Program-made: the position numbers and the translations under genes
Shown: piece after piece, positions 27,115-49,414 of the stretch
How positions within the stretch are numbered: the first letter of the stretch is position 1
How the letters are laid out: each line of letters opens with the position of its first letter
Assembly (NCBI RefSeq): GCF_017309385.1
Contig: NZ_JAFJMJ010000001.1
Span: 4,030,001 to 4,094,000, forward strand
Direction: 5' to 3'
Origin: Amycolatopsis sp. 195334CR
GTDB taxonomy: Bacteria > Actinomycetota > Actinomycetes > Mycobacteriales > Pseudonocardiaceae
Length of the DNA: 64,000 nucleotides
The notes under the pieces: generated by a model
What the model was told of the DNA's origin: nothing
Seen by the model: only the letters and a program-made list of their open reading frames with translations
The model's database searches: none

Positions 27115-28059
27115 TCAGGGTTGTCCCGTCAGATAACCACCCATGGTCCGGAAGTAGTCGCCGGCCGCGAGTTCCTGGTCGTTTTCGGTGCGCACCCGTT
27201 CGATCAGCAGCCCGTGGTTCCGCCCGCTCCGCGCATCGGCGCCGGCGACGATCACCACGCCGTCCCCTTCCGGGATGAAGATGCGACCCGGCGTCCCCCC
27301 GTACCGACCCGCCGAAACGGAGGCCTGAACGATTCGCAGCCGCGCACCGCGGTGGTAGGTGAACGCGTTCGGATACGGATCCGACTGCGCGCGCACCAGC
27401 CGCTCGATGTCGGCGGCGGGCCAGGTCCAGTCGATCCGGCTGTCCTCAATGGCCCGTTTGTGGAAGAAGCTCGCCTTCGACCGGTCCTGCTTGACCGGCT
27501 GCACCGTGCCCTGCTCGATCTGCGTGAGCGCCTCGGTCACGATCGGGCCGATCAGGTCCACCGTGCGGTGGAACAGATCGGTCGTGGTGTCCTTCGGCCC
27601 CACCGGGATCGCCCGTTGCAGCACGATCTCGCCGGCGTCCAGATCCGCGTCCATCATGTGCGCGGTCACGCCGACCTCCGGCTCGCCGTTGATCAGCGCC
27701 CAGATCAGCGGTGAGAAACCGGCGTAGGCGGGCAGCAGCGAGTCGTGCACGTTGAGCGTGCCGTGCCGCGGCAGGTCGAAGATCTCCGGCGGCAACCACG
27801 TGCGCCAGTTGTTCGCCACGATCAGGTCCGGCGCCGCCTCGGTCAGCCTGCGCACGACCTCATCGTCTGGCCGGTTCCGCAGGATCGTCGGGATGCCGTT
27901 GGCCTCGGCCAGGTCGGCCACCGAGTCCGACCAGATCTTCTCGTACGCGTGCTCGCTCTTCGGGTGCGTCACCACCAGCACCACCTCGTGCCCGCCGGAC
28001 AGCAGGGCTTCGAGGGTGCGATGCCCCCAGGTCTGGTACCCGAACATCGCTACACGCAT
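27115..28059 (-). CDS. Hydroxyornithine N5-formyltransferase (methionyl-tRNA formyltransferase-like)
   Basis: 314 residues. It has the formyltransferase fold with VANNWRTWLPPEIFDLPRHGTLNVHDSLLPAYAGFSPLIWALINGE. It carries the Asn-His-Asp catalytic elements (NVHDSLLP and a downstream Asp in MMDADLDAGEI) and a C-terminal subdomain (SFFHKRAIEDSRIDW). Dedicated relatives such as CchA of the coelichelin locus formylate N5-hydroxyornithine using formyl-tetrahydrofolate. Next to an ornithine hydroxylase and a hydroxamate NRPS, that role is the natural inference. ATG 28059 has GAGGAG in front. It is divergent from the hydroxylase, with iron boxes in the shared promoter. Confidence 0.88.
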   Translation of the reverse strand: MRVAMFGYQTWGHRTLEALLSGGHEVVLVVTHPKSEHAYEKIWSDSVADLAEANGIPTILRNRPDDEVVRRLTEAAPDLIVANNWRTWLPPEIFDLPRHGTLNVHDSLLPAYAGFSPLIWALINGEPEVGVTAHMMDADLDAGEIVLQRAIPVGPKDTTTDLFHRTVDLIGPIVTEALTQIEQGTVQPVKQDRSKASFFHKRAIEDSRIDWTWPAADIERLVRAQSDPYPNAFTYHRGARLRIVQASVSAGRYGGTPGRIFIPEGDGVVIVAGADARSGRNHGLLIERVRTENDQELAAGDYFRTMGGYLTGQP

Positions 28060-28096
28060 GGGGCTCCTCAGGTCGGCTGCGGCGCAAACCGGGGCA

Positions 28097-28115
28097 GTTA
28101 AGCAAGCCTTGCCTA
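28097..28115. promoter_or_regulatory. Weak IdeR/DtxR-like iron box
   Basis: TTAAGCAAGCCTTGCCTAA matches 13 of 19 positions of the consensus TTAGGTTAGGCTAACCTAA and keeps its partial dyad. It lies 38 bp upstream of the formyltransferase start, so it probably mediates iron repression of that gene. Confidence 0.5.
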
Positions 28116-28182
28116 AAGAGTGCAACCGTGTCGAGCGGAGAGGTACATCACCCACGAACGTACTAGTAGAGCCTCGCCTAAG

Positions 28183-28201
28183 TTAGGTTAGGGTCCCCTA
28201 G
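28183..28201. promoter_or_regulatory. IdeR/DtxR-like iron box upstream of the hydroxylase-NRPS operon
   Basis: TTAGGTTAGGGTCCCCTAG matches 15 of 19 consensus positions, with a perfect left half. It lies 57 bp upstream of the hydroxylase ATG and should repress the biosynthetic operon under iron-replete conditions. Confidence 0.75.
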
Positions 28202-28257
28202 GTAAGCGCTGTATTACGCCGAGGTCGCGGCCACCAGCCGCTGGAAATGGGACAGGT

Positions 28258-29603
28258 ATGCCAGATACGGGAACGACGCACGCCGCACCGCAGATCCCGG
28301 TCTACGACCTCGTCGGGGTCGGCTTCGGTCCGTCGAACCTCGCCCTCGCGATCGCCCTCGCCGAGTACAACGCGGGCCCCGGCGAGCCGGTGACGGCGCA
28401 GTTCCTCGAGCGCCAGCCCCGGTTCGGCTGGCACCGCGGCATGCTGATCGACGACGCGACCATGCAGGTCTCCTTCCTGAAGGACCTGGCCACCATGCGC
28501 AACCCGACCAGCGAGTTCAGCTTCCTCAACTACCTGCACGCCAAGGGCAGGCTGGTCGACTTCATCAACCACAAGAACCTGTTCCCGCTGCGGATCGAGT
28601 TCCACGACTACTTCGAGTGGTGCGCGGCCAAGGTGGACGACCTGGTCGCCTACGACAGCGACGTCGTCGCCATCGAGCCGGTCACCGACGGTGACGCGGT
28701 CGAGTACTTCGATGTGCGCGTCCGCACACAGGCCGGCGACGAGTCCGTGTTCCGCGCCCGCAACCTGGCCATCGGCACCGGTCTCCGCCCCAACCTGCCC
28801 GAGGGCGTGGTGACCAGCGAACGGATCTGGCACAACCACGAGCTCCTCTACCGGGTGGAGAAGCTCGAAGCCGCCGACCCGTCGCGGTTCGTGGTGGTCG
28901 GCGCCGGGCAGAGCGCCGCCGAGGTCACCGCCTTCCTGCACGAGCGCTTCCCGCGGGCCGAGGTGTGCTCGGTGTTCGCGCGCTACGGCTACAGCCCGGC
29001 CGACGACAGCTCCTTCGCGAATCGAATATTCGACCCGGAAGCGGTCGACCACTTCTACGACTCACCGGAAGCCTTCAAGCAGCGCCTCGTCGGCTACCAC
29101 GCCAACACCAACTACTCCGCCGTCGACCTCGACCTGATCGACGAGCTGTACCGCCGCGTCTACCAGGAGAAGGTGCTGGGCGTGGAGCGGTTGCGCATGT
29201 TCAACGTGTCCCGCCCGGTCGAGGTGACCGAGACCCCGGACGGCGTGCGCGCCACCATCGCCACCCTGACCACCGGCGAGCAGACCGTGCTCGACGCCGA
29301 CGTGGTCGTCTACTCCACCGGGTACCGCCCCGCCGACCCGACGCCGCTGCTCGGTGACCTGGCCGGATTCTGCCGCCGCGACCACGACGGCAGGCTGCTG
29401 ATCGAGCGCGACTACCGGCTGCGGACCGCCGACGAGGTGCGCGGCGGCATCTACCTGCAGGGTGGCACCGAGCATTCGCACGGCATCACCTCCTCGCTGC
29501 TGTCCAACACCGCCGTGCGCGTCGGGGAGATCCTGGGCTCGCTGCTGGCGCGCCGCACGGCCGCGCCTGAGCCGGAATACGCGGGTACCGGGGCCGGAAC
29601 CAG

Positions 29604-29607
<4 letters not shown>
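28258..29607 (+). CDS. L-ornithine N5-monooxygenase
   Basis: 449 residues of the SidA/PvdA/CchB family. It has an FAD-binding [15 protein letters not shown], the family segment [42 protein letters not shown], an NADPH-binding [12 protein letters not shown] and the C-terminal STGYRP motif. It hydroxylates the side-chain amine of ornithine using NADPH and O2 to give the hydroxamate precursor. An iron box lies just upstream. Its stop overlaps the NRPS GTG start (GTGA), so the two are translationally coupled. Confidence 0.95.
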
Positions 29608-43345
<13,738 letters not shown>

Positions 43346-43349
<4 letters not shown>

Positions 43350-43540
43350 GCAATCCCTTCGACAACCCCGACGGCACGTTCTCGGTGCTGGTCAACGAGG
43401 AGCAGCAGCACAGCCTGTGGCCGGAGTTCGCCGAGGTACCGGCCGGCTGGACGGTCGCCTTCGGGCCGGCCCCGCGTCAGGAGTGCCTGGACTACGTCGA
43501 GACCAACTGGACCGACCTGCGCCCGGCGTCCCTACGCTGA
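43346..43540 (+). CDS. mbtH: MbtH-like protein
   Basis: 64 residues with the family signature NxExQxSLWP ([10 protein letters not shown]), PAGW and the C-terminal [11 protein letters not shown]. MbtH-like proteins bind adenylation domains and are often needed for their folding or activity. Its ATG overlaps the NRPS stop by 4 bp (ATGA), so it is made with its partner. Its 3' end is duplicated in the following spacer. Confidence 0.97.
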
Positions 43541-43582
43541 CCGGCCGGACCTGACCTGCGTCCGGCTTCCCCTGCGCTGACC
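43514..43582 (+). repeat. Direct repeat of the mbtH 3' end
   Basis: The last 29 bases around the mbtH stop (43514-43542) recur 39 bp downstream at 43553-43582 with about 25 matches and one indel. The second copy is non-coding. Confidence 0.65.
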
Positions 43583-43626
43583 TGAGCAGCTTGACCTGCC
43601 GATGCCGGGCTGACCCGGGCATAAAC

Positions 43627-43672
43627 CGAGCGGGGCACCACTTGCGCTGAATCGCAAGCAGTGCCCCGCTCG
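43627..43672. terminator. Bidirectional intrinsic terminator
   Basis: A 12-bp outer stem (CGAGCGGGGCAC with GTGCCCCGCTCG) and a 6-bp inner stem (CTTGCG/CGCAAG) are separated by a CA/CA internal loop, with a 6-nt apex. It lies between the convergent ends of the biosynthetic operon and the substrate-binding protein gene, and would stop transcription from both sides. Confidence 0.85.
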
Positions 43673-43694
43673 ATGCGTTCGGGCCCGGTCCGGC

Positions 43695-44762
43695 TCAGGA
43701 GGTTACGGGCTTGACCTCGGTGGCCGGGTTGCCGTCCACCGCCGCGCTCAGCTGCGGCACCAGCCGTTCGACCACCCACGGCACCGACAGCGGCGACACG
43801 AACGAGATCCCGGCGCCGTACGGGCTGCCCTCGTCGATCAGCACCTCACGCTTCTCCTGCGCCACCCGCATGCCCGAGTAGAGCGTGTCCTTGTCCAGGG
43901 TCGCGCGCCCCTCGTCCACCCCGGCGACGATCCACGAGAGCGCGTCCACGTTGAGCAGGTCGGTGCGCTCCGGACTGATGTTCGCGCCGAACTTGTCGCC
44001 GATGACCTGGTCGAGGTTCGGCGGCAGGACGAAGCCGAGCGACGCCAGCACCCGCGAGCGCGGGTCCTCACTGCCGTAGATGAAGTAGCCCTGGTAGGTG
44101 GTCGCCATCAGCGCGCTCTTGCCCGCGAACTCCGGGTGCTCCTGCTTGACCGCGGCCAGCTTCGCGTCCACCTCGGAGATGATCTGCTCACCGGCGCCGC
44201 CCCGGCCCACGGCCTTGGTGATCCGGCGGGTGCTCTCCTGCCACGGCACGCCGTAGTCCTTGAACTCCTTGGGCTGCGCGACCGTCGGCGCGATCTGCGC
44301 CAGCTTGTCGTAGTGCTCCTGGGTCAACCCGGAGTAGAGGCCGAGGATAAGGTCGGGACGCAGCGAGGCGATCTTCTCGAACTGCGGGTCCGCGGTGCCC
44401 TTCATCACCTCGGGCAGCGGCGCGCCGTTCAGCTTCTGCGTCGCCCAGGGCCCGATCGCGCCGGGGAACTCGCCGACGAACTCGCTGGTGGCGACCGGCA
44501 CCACGCCGACCGCGAGCAGCGCGTCCTGGTCGGTGTACCCGACCGTGACGATCCGCTTCGGCTCCGCCTTGATCTCGGTGGACCCGTACTTGTGGTCGAT
44601 CGTCACCGGGAAAGCGGCGGGTTCGACCGGGACGGCACCCGGAGCGGTGGGCGCCGCGGGCGCTTCCTCGCTGCCGCAGCCGGCCAGTGCGGCGCTGGCC
44701 ACCAGCGCCGAGGTCAGCAACCCGGCGAAACGCCGGAGGCGGCGGGTCGGGGATCGATCCAT
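43695..44762 (-). CDS. Iron-siderophore ABC transporter substrate-binding lipoprotein
   Basis: 355 residues. A lipoprotein signal with LAGC lipobox (Cys about 29) is followed by a linker rich in Ala/Pro and a FecB/FhuD-type fold (KRIVTVGYTDQDALLAVGVVPVA ... KIASLRPDLILGLYSG). It captures the ferric siderophore at the outer face of the membrane and hands it to the FecCD permeases. A strong iron box lies 37 bp upstream. It is convergent with the NRPS operon and lies 100 bp downstream of the ABC exporter genes, with its own promoter region. Confidence 0.92.
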   Translation of the reverse strand: MDRSPTRRLRRFAGLLTSALVASAALAGCGSEEAPAAPTAPGAVPVEPAAFPVTIDHKYGSTEIKAEPKRIVTVGYTDQDALLAVGVVPVATSEFVGEFPGAIGPWATQKLNGAPLPEVMKGTADPQFEKIASLRPDLILGLYSGLTQEHYDKLAQIAPTVAQPKEFKDYGVPWQESTRRITKAVGRGGAGEQIISEVDAKLAAVKQEHPEFAGKSALMATTYQGYFIYGSEDPRSRVLASLGFVLPPNLDQVIGDKFGANISPERTDLLNVDALSWIVAGVDEGRATLDKDTLYSGMRVAQEKREVLIDEGSPYGAGISFVSPLSVPWVVERLVPQLSAAVDGNPATEVKPVTS

Positions 44763-44798
44763 CGTCAGGTCCTTAGGGTCGAGTCGAGCAAAGGCAAC

Positions 44799-44817
44799 TC
44801 AGGTTTGCCTAACCAAA
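44799..44817. promoter_or_regulatory. IdeR/DtxR-like iron box upstream of the substrate-binding protein gene
   Basis: On the minus strand TTTGGTTAGGCAAACCTGA matches 15-16 of 19 positions of TTAGGTTAGGCTAACCTAA. It is the best dyad of the four sites in the locus, 37 bp upstream of the ATG at 44762. Confidence 0.8.
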
Positions 44818-44862
44818 TATGTACGTCAAGTCCCGAGTGGCTCCCCTCGCAGCACAGCTTGG

Positions 44863-46620
44863 TTACTGTCGCTGACCGGACCACGCCGCCCACAGCCGCG
44901 CGTACCGCCCACCTGCGGCGACCAACTCGTCATGCGTGCCCGTCTCGGCCACGCGGCCATCGTCGAGCACCACGATCCGGTCAGCAGCCGCCGCCTGGCT
45001 CAGCCGGTGGGCAACCACCAGCCCGGTGCGTCCTCGCAACGCGGCCGCGGCCGACGCTTCCAGGACCCGCGCCCCCGCACTGCCCGCCTCGGCGGTCGCC
45101 TCGTCGAGGATGACGATCGGCGGATCAGTGAGGATCAGCCGTGCCAGCGCCAGCTGCTGCGCCTGCGCGACCGTGAGACGGTGCCCGCCGTCGCCGACCA
45201 CGGTGGCGAGCCCGTCCGGGAGCGCGGTCGCCCAGTCCAGCGCGCCGACCTCGGCCAGTGCCGAGTGCAGCTCCTCATCGGTCGCCGTCGGCTTCGCCAA
45301 CCGGAGGTCGTCGGCCAGCGGACCGGCGAACACGTGCACTTCCTGGCTGATCAGCGCCACCGTGCGCCGCGTCGCGGCCGGCCCTAGCTCGGCCAGTGGC
45401 ACCCCGCCCAGCGAGATCGACCCGCTCGAAGGCGGATGGATCCCGGCGATCAGCTTCGCCAGCGTGGTCTTGCCGGCACCACTGGCACCCACGAGCGCGA
45501 CGCGCTCCCCGGTGCCGATGTGCACGCTGACCTCGTGCAGCACGTCGTGACCGGGCACGTACGAGTGCCCCACCTCGGCGGTCTTCACCGAAGCGTCGAC
45601 CGGAGCAGGCGACCGCTCGGGCTCCGGGGTGGACGGCAGGTCGGCGACGCCGATCAGGCGCGCGAGGCTCGCCGTGGCCGCCTGCGCGTCGTCCACCAGC
45701 GCCAACGCGGTTGTGATGGGCCCGAACAGCCCGTGGAAGTACAGCGCCGCCGCCGTCGCCGTGCCGATCGTGACGCCACCGCCGCGCACCAGCAGGAACC
45801 CGGCGATCAGCATCGCCGACAGTCCGATGAACTCGGCGTAGTTCAGCCGGGCGAAGAAGGTCGTCATCAGCCGGATGCCGCGCAACGACAGGGTGACCGC
45901 GGCATCGGACCGCTTGCGCATCCGCTCGACGTGGCTGTCGGCCAGCCGGAACGCCCGGACCGTCCGCGCACCACCGACCGTGTCGAGCAACTGCTGGTGC
46001 TGGGCACCCGCGGCCACCCGCTGAGCGGCGTACAGCGGAATCGCCTGGCGCGTGTACCGGCGCACGGCGAACACCTGGACGGGCGCCGCCAGCAGCGCCG
46101 CGAGCAGGAACCGCCAGTCCAGCAGTGCGAGTGCGCCGAGGGTGAGCACGATGGTCAGCGTCGCGCGGGACAGCTCCGGCAGTGCCTCACGAACGGCGCG
46201 TGCGATCACCGAGACGTCGCTGGTCACCCGCGAGGTGAGGTCGCCGGAACCCGCGCGCTCGACTTCGGACAACGGCAGGTTCAACGCCCGCGCGACGAAG
46301 CTCTCCCGCAGCGAGGCGAGCATGGTCTCGCCGAGACGAGCCACCATCGAGATCCCGAGCGCCATCGCGAGCCCCTGGGCCAGCGCGACCACGACCAGCG
46401 CGACCACCGGCACCACCAGCGCGTCGGCGGCCTCCTTGTTCGCGACCAGGTCGACGATCGAACCGAGCAGCGGGGCGATCGTCAGCCCGATCGCCGTGGC
46501 CGCGAAGAGCATGGCGAACGTGCCCAGCGCGCGCCCGCGTTGGGCACCCAGCAGGCCGGCGACGACAGTCCACGTACGCGCGCCGGACGCGATCGGCAGC
46601 AGAGGACGTTCCGCGCTCAC
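44863..46620 (-). CDS. ABC exporter half-transporter with degenerate signature motif
   Basis: 585 residues: an N-terminal six-helix type IV ABC exporter domain (about 1-320) and a C-terminal ATPase. Walker A is intact (GASGAGKT, about residue 379), Walker B plus catalytic Glu are intact (IVILDEAT, about 505), and the H-loop His is intact (VAHRLS). The signature LSGGQ is replaced by LTVAQ (about 482). Its ATG overlaps the stop of the other half-transporter (46617) by 4 bp, so the two are made together and should heterodimerise. The likely role is siderophore export; import by an IrtAB-like mechanism is the alternative. Confidence 0.9.
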   Translation of the reverse strand: MSAERPLLPIASGARTWTVVAGLLGAQRGRALGTFAMLFAATAIGLTIAPLLGSIVDLVANKEAADALVVPVVALVVVALAQGLAMALGISMVARLGETMLASLRESFVARALNLPLSEVERAGSGDLTSRVTSDVSVIARAVREALPELSRATLTIVLTLGALALLDWRFLLAALLAAPVQVFAVRRYTRQAIPLYAAQRVAAGAQHQQLLDTVGGARTVRAFRLADSHVERMRKRSDAAVTLSLRGIRLMTTFFARLNYAEFIGLSAMLIAGFLLVRGGGVTIGTATAAALYFHGLFGPITTALALVDDAQAATASLARLIGVADLPSTPEPERSPAPVDASVKTAEVGHSYVPGHDVLHEVSVHIGTGERVALVGASGAGKTTLAKLIAGIHPPSSGSISLGGVPLAELGPAATRRTVALISQEVHVFAGPLADDLRLAKPTATDEELHSALAEVGALDWATALPDGLATVVGDGGHRLTVAQAQQLALARLILTDPPIVILDEATAEAGSAGARVLEASAAAALRGRTGLVVAHRLSQAAAADRIVVLDDGRVAETGTHDELVAAGGRYARLWAAWSGQRQ

Positions 46621-48272
46621 GAGAGCACCGCCGCACGGTAGGCGGGGAGGTCACGGACCAGGTCGACATGTCGTCCGACCGCGCTCACCGCGCCATCCTC
46701 GATCAACGCCACCCGATCCGTCTCGGCCAGCAGGGCCGGGCTCGTGGTGACCAGCACGGTGGTGCGCGCACGCCGGAACTGCGCCAGCCCGGCGGCGATG
46801 CGTGCCTCGGTGACCGTGTCCACGGCTGTTGTCGGGTCGTGCACCACCAGCACGGGCGCCTCCACGGCTAGAGCGCGAGCCAACGCGACCCGCTGCCGCT
46901 GCCCGCCGGAAAGCGATTGCCCGCGTTCGGTGATCGCGGTGTGCACGCCATCGGGCAGCGCACTGGCGACCTCGTCCGCGGCGGCCGCGGCCAGCACCTC
47001 TTCGGAGCCCACGTTGTCCAGGAGGCTGCCTTCGAAGAGGTCGGCATCATGCGCGGCAACCAGGATCGCGGCGCGAACCTCGTGCGGGTCCATCGACGAC
47101 AGGGGAGTCCCGTCGAGGAGGACGGTGCCTTCGGCCGGATCGACGTCGCGGCCAAGGCAGGCCAGCAAGCTCGTCGCGGCCGCCGGGTCGCCGGCCACGA
47201 CCCCGACCAACTCCCCGGCCGCGACCTCCAGGTCCACGCCCTTGAGCGCGCCATGCCGCACCCCGGACAGCCGAATCTCCCCGGCGACCTCCGCCGGAAC
47301 CGTCCCCGTGCCGCCTTCGACCGTCTGCGGCGCGGCCAGCACCTCGGCCACCCGTGCCGCCGACGCCCGCCCCTGCGCGAGTTCGGCGTTCGCCCAGCCG
47401 AGCACGCTCAGCGGCGCGAGCAGGTACTGCGCGAGCCCGACGGCGGCGACCAGGTCGCCGATGCTGATCGAGCCGCTGATCGCAAGGTTCCCGCCGACCA
47501 GCGCGACCAGGGCGATGAAGATGCCGGTCAGCGTGAGCACGGCGCCGCTGTGCCAAGCCTGCGCCCGGGCCGCCCGCAGGGTCGCGCCCAGCGAGTCCTG
47601 GCTGGTGCGGCGATACCGGTCGATCGCCGCGGGCTCGGCGCCGATGCCCTTGAGCACGCGCAGCCCGGCGACCAGATCCGCGGCGATGCCCGACGCGTGC
47701 GCGGCCCGCTCCTGCTCGACACCGCTGCGCCGCTCGAGCGGCTTGCCGATCACGTGCCCGAGCCAGAGCAGCGGCGGTACGCCCAGCAGCACTAGCAGTC
47801 CGAGCGGCACGCTGATGAGCAGCAGGAACACGGCGCTGACCACGATCCCGGTGGCGGCCGCGATGCCGAACGGCAGCACCCCGTTCACCGAGCCGACGCG
47901 CCGCGCGTCCTCGGTCGCGATGTTGACCAGCGCCCCGGGCAGGTGTCCCGCCTCGGCACCGCCGCGCGGATGCAGGATCCGCTCGCTCAACTCCAGGCGG
48001 ATGCGGTGCCCGGTGTACTCGGCAGCGCGTTCGGCGAGCCGCAGCGCGTGGCGGTAGGTGTTCGACAACGCGGCGAACAGCACCAGCAGCACGATCAGCC
48101 AGGTCACCAGCTCGGCTGCCGAACCGGGCGCGATCGCCTGGTCGACCACCACGCCGATCAAAACGGGCACCAGCGCTTCACAGCCCTGGTGCGCGGCAGC
48201 GAGCACGGAAGCCGCGGTGAGGCGTCCCTTGTGCCCGCCGATCGCGCGTCGGAGCACGTCTCGGCCGGTCAA
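46617..48272 (-). CDS. ABC exporter half-transporter with degenerate Walker motifs
   Basis: 551 residues: a membrane domain (about 1-310) and an ATPase domain. Walker A is lost (AGDPAAATS, no Lys, about residue 358). The Walker B Asp is followed by Pro where the catalytic Glu is expected (VLVVHDPTT, about 478), and the H-loop His is absent (LVTTSPAL). The signature motif is perfect (LSGGQRQRVALARAL, about 456). On its own it cannot hydrolyse ATP; it complements the partner at 44863. The iron box at 48303 lies upstream of its start. Confidence 0.9.
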   Translation of the reverse strand: MTGRDVLRRAIGGHKGRLTAASVLAAAHQGCEALVPVLIGVVVDQAIAPGSAAELVTWLIVLLVLFAALSNTYRHALRLAERAAEYTGHRIRLELSERILHPRGGAEAGHLPGALVNIATEDARRVGSVNGVLPFGIAAATGIVVSAVFLLLISVPLGLLVLLGVPPLLWLGHVIGKPLERRSGVEQERAAHASGIAADLVAGLRVLKGIGAEPAAIDRYRRTSQDSLGATLRAARAQAWHSGAVLTLTGIFIALVALVGGNLAISGSISIGDLVAAVGLAQYLLAPLSVLGWANAELAQGRASAARVAEVLAAPQTVEGGTGTVPAEVAGEIRLSGVRHGALKGVDLEVAAGELVGVVAGDPAAATSLLACLGRDVDPAEGTVLLDGTPLSSMDPHEVRAAILVAAHDADLFEGSLLDNVGSEEVLAAAAADEVASALPDGVHTAITERGQSLSGGQRQRVALARALAVEAPVLVVHDPTTAVDTVTEARIAAGLAQFRRARTTVLVTTSPALLAETDRVALIEDGAVSAVGRHVDLVRDLPAYRAAVLS

Positions 48273-48302
48273 CGTCGCCTCCCTGAGTCACCTGAGGAAT
48301 AG

Positions 48303-48321
48303 CTAGGTAAGGCTACCCTAT
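48303..48321. promoter_or_regulatory. IdeR/DtxR-like iron box in the divergent transporter promoter
   Basis: CTAGGTAAGGCTACCCTAT matches 15 of 19 consensus positions. It lies 31 bp from the exporter start (48272, minus) and 41 bp from the permease start (48362, plus), so it can control both transport operons. Confidence 0.75.
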
Positions 48322-48361
48322 AAGCTGCCGTGGATTCGCTCATCGGAGGCTGGAGGCCGGG

Positions 48362-49414
48362 TTGGTAGTCGCACCGCCTGCCGAGCAAACCGAGCAGATC
48401 AAGCCGGCCGGAGCGCGCACGAACCTGCTCCGCCTGGCCGGGATCGTGCTCGCCCTCGGCGTGCTCGCCTTCGTGTTCGTGCTCAGCATCGCGATCGGAA
48501 CCAAGGACATCCCGCTCGCCACCGCCTGGCACGTGCTGTGGAACAATGACGGTTCCAGCGAGGCCGTGATCATCCACGAGCTGCGCATCCCGCGCACGCT
48601 GCTCGGGATCGTCATGGGCGCGGCGATCGGCCTGTCCGGTTCGCTGATGCAGGCGCTGACCCGGAACCCACTGGCCGATCCCGGCCTGTTCGGGGTCAAC
48701 CTCGGCGCGGCCGCCGCGATCGTGATCGGTATTGCCTTCCTCGGCGTGACCTCGATCTTCGGCTACGTGTGGTTCGCCTTCGCCGGCGCCGCGGTGGCCT
48801 CGGTGGTCGTCTACGTGCTCGGCTCGGCGGGTCGCAGTGGTTCCTCTCCTGACCGCTTGGTCCTCGCCGGCGCCGCGGTGACCGCGATGCTGTTCGCCTT
48901 CATCAGCGCGGTGGTGCTGCTCAACGTCGAGGTGTTCAACAAGTTCCGGTTCTGGAACGTCGGCTCGCTGGTCGGCCGCGGCACCGACACCCTGTTGCAG
49001 GTGCTGCCCTTCATCGCCCTCGGCGTGCTCATCGCGCTGATCCTGGCGCGCCCGCTCAACGCCCTCGCGCTCGGCGACCAGGCAGCCAGCGCGCTCGGCG
49101 CGAACGTCACCGCGACCCGTGTGGCCGGCGCGATCGCGGTGACCCTGCTGTGCGGCGGCGCCACCGCGGCGATCGGCCCGATCGGCTTCGTCGGCCTGGC
49201 CGTGCCCCACGCCGCGCGCTTGATCGTGGGCCCGGACCACCGCTGGGGCTTGCCCTATTCGATGGTGCTCGCGGCCATCCTCCTGCTCGGCGCCGACGTG
49301 CTCGGCCGGACCTTCGATGACACGGAAGAGGTGCAGGTCGGAATCATGACCGCGATCGTGGGTGCGCCGGTGTTCATCGCACTGTGCCGCCGCCGGAAGC
49401 CGGCGCGACTGTGA
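48362..49414 (+). CDS. FecCD-family iron-siderophore permease 1
   Basis: 350 residues with about nine to ten hydrophobic segments and FecCD/BtuC hallmarks: LRIPRTLLGIVMGAAIGLSGSLMQALTRNPLADPGLFGVNLGA and GPIGFVGLAVPHAARLIVGPDHR, the ATPase-coupling region. It forms the uptake channel with the next gene. The TTG at 48362 is chosen: GGAGG lies 5 bp upstream and the protein then starts with a short hydrophilic leader. An iron box is 41 bp upstream. No FecE-type ATPase gene is present in the locus. Confidence 0.92.
   Translation: MVVAPPAEQTEQIKPAGARTNLLRLAGIVLALGVLAFVFVLSIAIGTKDIPLATAWHVLWNNDGSSEAVIIHELRIPRTLLGIVMGAAIGLSGSLMQALTRNPLADPGLFGVNLGAAAAIVIGIAFLGVTSIFGYVWFAFAGAAVASVVVYVLGSAGRSGSSPDRLVLAGAAVTAMLFAFISAVVLLNVEVFNKFRFWNVGSLVGRGTDTLLQVLPFIALGVLIALILARPLNALALGDQAASALGANVTATRVAGAIAVTLLCGGATAAIGPIGFVGLAVPHAARLIVGPDHRWGLPYSMVLAAILLLGADVLGRTFDDTEEVQVGIMTAIVGAPVFIALCRRRKPARL

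Noticed and set aside
26061..27278. 405-residue Pro/Ser/Arg-rich frame (and overlapping 369-residue frame)
   Set aside because: No ribosome-binding site, no third-position GC bias, repeat-derived sequence, and the frame runs into the antisense of the formyltransferase gene.
44863..48272. Pseudogene status of either ABC half-transporter
   Set aside because: Both reading frames are intact and coupled by ATGA. The motif losses are complementary between the subunits, which fits a heterodimer better than decay.
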